NCBI GenBank assembly: GCA_002367635.1
Contig: DFDI01000025.1
Coordinates: 1,793-9,412, forward strand
Source of the DNA: Betaproteobacteria bacterium UBA3031
Lineage (GTDB): Bacteria > Pseudomonadota > Gammaproteobacteria > Burkholderiales > Eutrophovitaceae
DNA length: 7,620 nt
Reading direction: 5' to 3'
Numbering within the stretch: position 1 is the first letter of the stretch; each line of letters starts with the position of its first letter. The position numbers were made by a program, and so were the translations under genes. This document shows, piece by piece, positions 6,465 to 7,620 of this stretch. The notes beneath the pieces are model-generated. The model did no database searches. It had not been told where the DNA came from and saw only the letters and a program-made list of their open reading frames with translations.

Positions 6465-6473
6465 TGATATAAT
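6465..6473 (+). promoter_or_regulatory. Extended -10 promoter for tRNA-Pro
   Basis: TGATATAAT is a perfect TGnTATAAT extended -10 element, 10 nt after the end of the MerR gene. No good TTGACA-like box is seen 15-18 nt upstream, which an extended -10 promoter can tolerate. The predicted start near 6480 gives a leader of about 17 nt before the tRNA. The discriminator is AT-rich (TTTTGTC), unlike the GC-rich discriminator of strongly stringent-controlled tRNA promoters. Confidence 0.65.
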
Positions 6474-6496
6474 TTTGTCTCTAGAGTATTAATCGT

Positions 6497-6573
6497 CGGG
6501 GCGTAGCGCAGCCTGGTAGCGTACCTGCATGGGGTGCAGGGGGTCGTGAGTTCGAATCTCACCGTCCCGACCA
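6497..6573 (+). tRNA. tRNA-Pro (anticodon GGG)
   Basis: 77 nt including an encoded 3' CCA. The acceptor stem CGGGGCG / CGTCCCG has 7 bp with one G-T. The D-arm is GCGC AGCCTGGTA GCGT. The anticodon stem CCTGC / GCAGG encloses the loop ATGGGGT, giving anticodon GGG followed by G37. The variable loop is GGGTC, and the T-arm GTGAG TTCGAAT CTCAC is perfectly paired. The C1-G72 pair and A73 are typical of bacterial proline tRNA. GGG reads CCC and, by wobble, CCU. A proline tRNA after ihfA and the MerR gene is a known conserved order. No clear terminator follows it. Confidence 0.97.
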
Positions 6574-6615
6574 TTGATTTCAAGCACATTAGACCTTGGT
6601 TGGAAAACAGCTACG

Positions 6616-6621
6616 TATGAT
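6616..6621 (+). promoter_or_regulatory. Possible -10 box upstream of surE (weak)
   Basis: TATGAT lies 30 nt before the surE ATG in an AT-rich stretch between tRNA-Pro and surE. The nearest -35-like sequence, TTGGTT at 6596-6601, is only 14 nt upstream, shorter than usual. No terminator separates the tRNA from surE, so surE could equally be transcribed from the tRNA promoter. Confidence 0.25.
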
Positions 6622-6651
6622 TAAAAAACACAAAAAACATCCTCCTCTTAT

Positions 6652-7392
6652 ATGAAAATACTTGTCAGTAATGATGATGGCTTCTTCGCCCCGGGATTGA
6701 AGGCCCTCGTTCAATCAATGATGGAAATTGGAGATGTTGTCGTTGTCGCGCCCAATAAAGACTATAGCGGAGCAAGTAACTCATTAACCCTCGATAGGCC
6801 GTTAGTAGTGAATCAGCACGAAAGCAATATCTATTCAGTGAATGGTACTCCGGTGGATTGTGTTCATTTAGCTATTACGGGTCTATTGGATGTCGTCCCT
6901 GATATTGTTGTTTCCGGAATCAATAATGGTGCCAATATGGGCGAAGATACGATTTATAGTGGAACGGTTGCTGCAGCGATGGAAGGCTTTATGTTGGGCG
7001 TACCCTCCATTGCGGTATCGCTTACCAGTAAAAATGGTGAGAATTTTTTGACCGCAGCGAAAGTAGCTCAAGACATAGTGATGGGTTTTCAAGATATTGC
7101 GACGCAACCCCCATTCTTGTTAAATGTAAATGTCCCTGATATTGAGTTTGGCAGTATCGCTGGAACACAAATCACACGGTTGGGTCGTCGACACAAAGCA
7201 GAAGGTGTCGTTGAAACTAAGAATCCACGTGGGCAAACTGTGTATTGGATCGGTGCTGCGGGAGCGGTGAAAGATAAAAGCAGTGGTACGGATTTTGATG
7301 CGGTTGAGCGTGGCTGTGTTTCGGTTACACCGCTCCAAGTGGACTTAACCGATGCGACTGTCGGTGTTCGATTCGATTTTCTCAGTCGTTAG
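6652..7392 (+). CDS. surE: 5'/3'-nucleotidase SurE (survival protein)
   Basis: Metal-dependent nucleoside monophosphate phosphatase of the cytoplasm, 246 aa, close to E. coli SurE (253). The N-terminal SNDDG places the metal ligands at Asp8 and Asp9. Ser39 sits in YSGASNSLTL, and SGINNGANMG (88-97) provides the Asn metal ligand, followed by DTIYSGTVAAAMEG. Later family blocks are LLNVNVPD, TRLGRRH, YWIGAAG, GTDFDAVERGCVSVTPL and DLT. All catalytic residues I can place are present. The start is fixed by homology at MKILVSNDDG. Unusually, no Shine-Dalgarno sequence precedes it: the ATG follows the pyrimidine tract CCTCCTC (6641-6647). It is followed by pcm, the usual partner in stationary-phase survival and damage repair. 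Confidence 0.97.
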   Translation: MKILVSNDDGFFAPGLKALVQSMMEIGDVVVVAPNKDYSGASNSLTLDRPLVVNQHESNIYSVNGTPVDCVHLAITGLLDVVPDIVVSGINNGANMGEDTIYSGTVAAAMEGFMLGVPSIAVSLTSKNGENFLTAAKVAQDIVMGFQDIATQPPFLLNVNVPDIEFGSIAGTQITRLGRRHKAEGVVETKNPRGQTVYWIGAAGAVKDKSSGTDFDAVERGCVSVTPLQVDLTDATVGVRFDFLSR

Positions 7393-7394
7393 TA

Positions 7395-7415
7395 TTACCA
7401 ATAGGTAGGTTTTTT
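7395..7415 (+). terminator. Weak terminator-like hairpin after surE
   Basis: TTACC pairs with GGTAG (5 bp, including one T-G) around an AATA loop, followed by G and six T's at 7410-7415. The stem is short and AT-rich, so any termination would be partial. It would reduce, not abolish, read-through from surE into pcm. The same GGTAGG could instead serve as a distant ribosome-binding site for pcm. Confidence 0.25.
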
Positions 7416-7422
7416 AAAAATC

Positions 7423-7620
7423 GTGAGCTTTTCTGGAGAGAATAAGGTCGGGATAGGGATGACTTCTGATCGGACGAGACGACGAATGGTCGATCGGTTA
7501 CGACAAGAAGGTATCTCTGACGAGGCTGTTCTTCAGGCGCTGAGCGTGGTTCCTAGGCACCTATTTGTAGAAGAAGCTTTAGCAAGTCGGGCTTATGATG
7601 ATGTGTCTTTGCCTATTGGA
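7423..7620 (+). CDS. pcm: Protein-L-isoaspartate O-methyltransferase, N-terminal part (truncated by window edge)
   Basis: A SAM-dependent enzyme that methylates abnormal L-isoaspartyl residues and so starts their repair in aged proteins. The visible residues match the N-terminal region of the family: RMVDRLRQEGISDEAVLQAL, then VPRHLFVEEALASRAYDDVSLPIG, just before the expected GQTIS motif, which lies outside the window with the SAM-binding core. The start is uncertain. GTG 7423 gives MSFSGENKVGIGMTSDR and keeps the GIGMTS stretch I associate with betaproteobacterial homologues; its ribosome-binding site could be AGGTAGG, 13 nt away. ATG 7459 would begin at MTSDRTRRR with AAGG 11 nt upstream. 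The gene begins 30 nt after surE (66 nt for the ATG) and is probably cotranscribed with it. Confidence 0.9.
   Translation, partial: MSFSGENKVGIGMTSDRTRRRMVDRLRQEGISDEAVLQALSVVPRHLFVEEALASRAYDDVSLPIG

Noticed and set aside
6497..6573. tRNA-Pro as an integration (attachment) site
   Set aside because: No integrase gene and no duplicated tRNA 3' end are seen; the downstream genes surE and pcm are core genes.
1..7620. Mobile element, CRISPR array, toxin-antitoxin or defence system
   Set aside because: Every long frame on the + strand is a recognised core gene, spacers are short, and no tandem repeats, transposase motifs or unfamiliar genes are present.

Overview
This window is a conserved chromosomal block of translation genes from a proteobacterium. 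All genes lie on the + strand. In order they are: the 3' part of thrS, infC, rpmI, rplT, pheS, pheT, ihfA, a small MerR-type regulator gene, tRNA-Pro(GGG), surE, and the 5' part of pcm. The MerR gene after ihfA followed by a proline tRNA is an order I know from Betaproteobacteria and from Pseudomonas-type Gammaproteobacteria. The IF3, L35 and ThrRS sequences look most like Betaproteobacteria (Burkholderiales in the broad sense). The base composition is moderate and visibly lower than in typical Burkholderiales. I cannot name the species.

Region 1 (1-2351) is thrS-infC-rpmI-rplT: threonyl-tRNA synthetase, initiation factor IF3 and ribosomal proteins L35 and L20. The infC reading frame opens with a rare AUA start codon behind a perfect AGGAGG, the arrangement expected for IF3 autoregulation. 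A perfect 22-nt palindrome sits in the infC-rpmI spacer. In E. coli, L20 represses rpmI-rplT translation through RNA structure in this part of the operon.

Region 2 (2352-5782) is pheST, the two subunits of phenylalanyl-tRNA synthetase. A strong intrinsic terminator lies between rplT and pheS. The last codons of rplT contain a second copy of the terminator's 3' arm, so a competing antiterminator pairing is possible. This suggests that rplT translation may control read-through into pheST.

Region 3 (5783-6455) holds ihfA (IHF alpha subunit) and the MerR-type gene, tightly spaced behind pheT and probably in the same operon. Region 4 (6456-6651) holds an extended -10 promoter, tRNA-Pro(GGG) and a short AT-rich leader. 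Region 5 (6652-7620) holds surE (survival nucleotidase) and the start of pcm (L-isoaspartyl repair methyltransferase), the usual stationary-phase survival pair.

I see no mobile element, CRISPR array, prophage or unfamiliar gene. The gene content is ordinary housekeeping. What merits a second look is the regulation: the AUA start, the rplT-pheS attenuator candidate, and the surE leader, which carries an anti-Shine-Dalgarno-like tract where a ribosome-binding site is expected.
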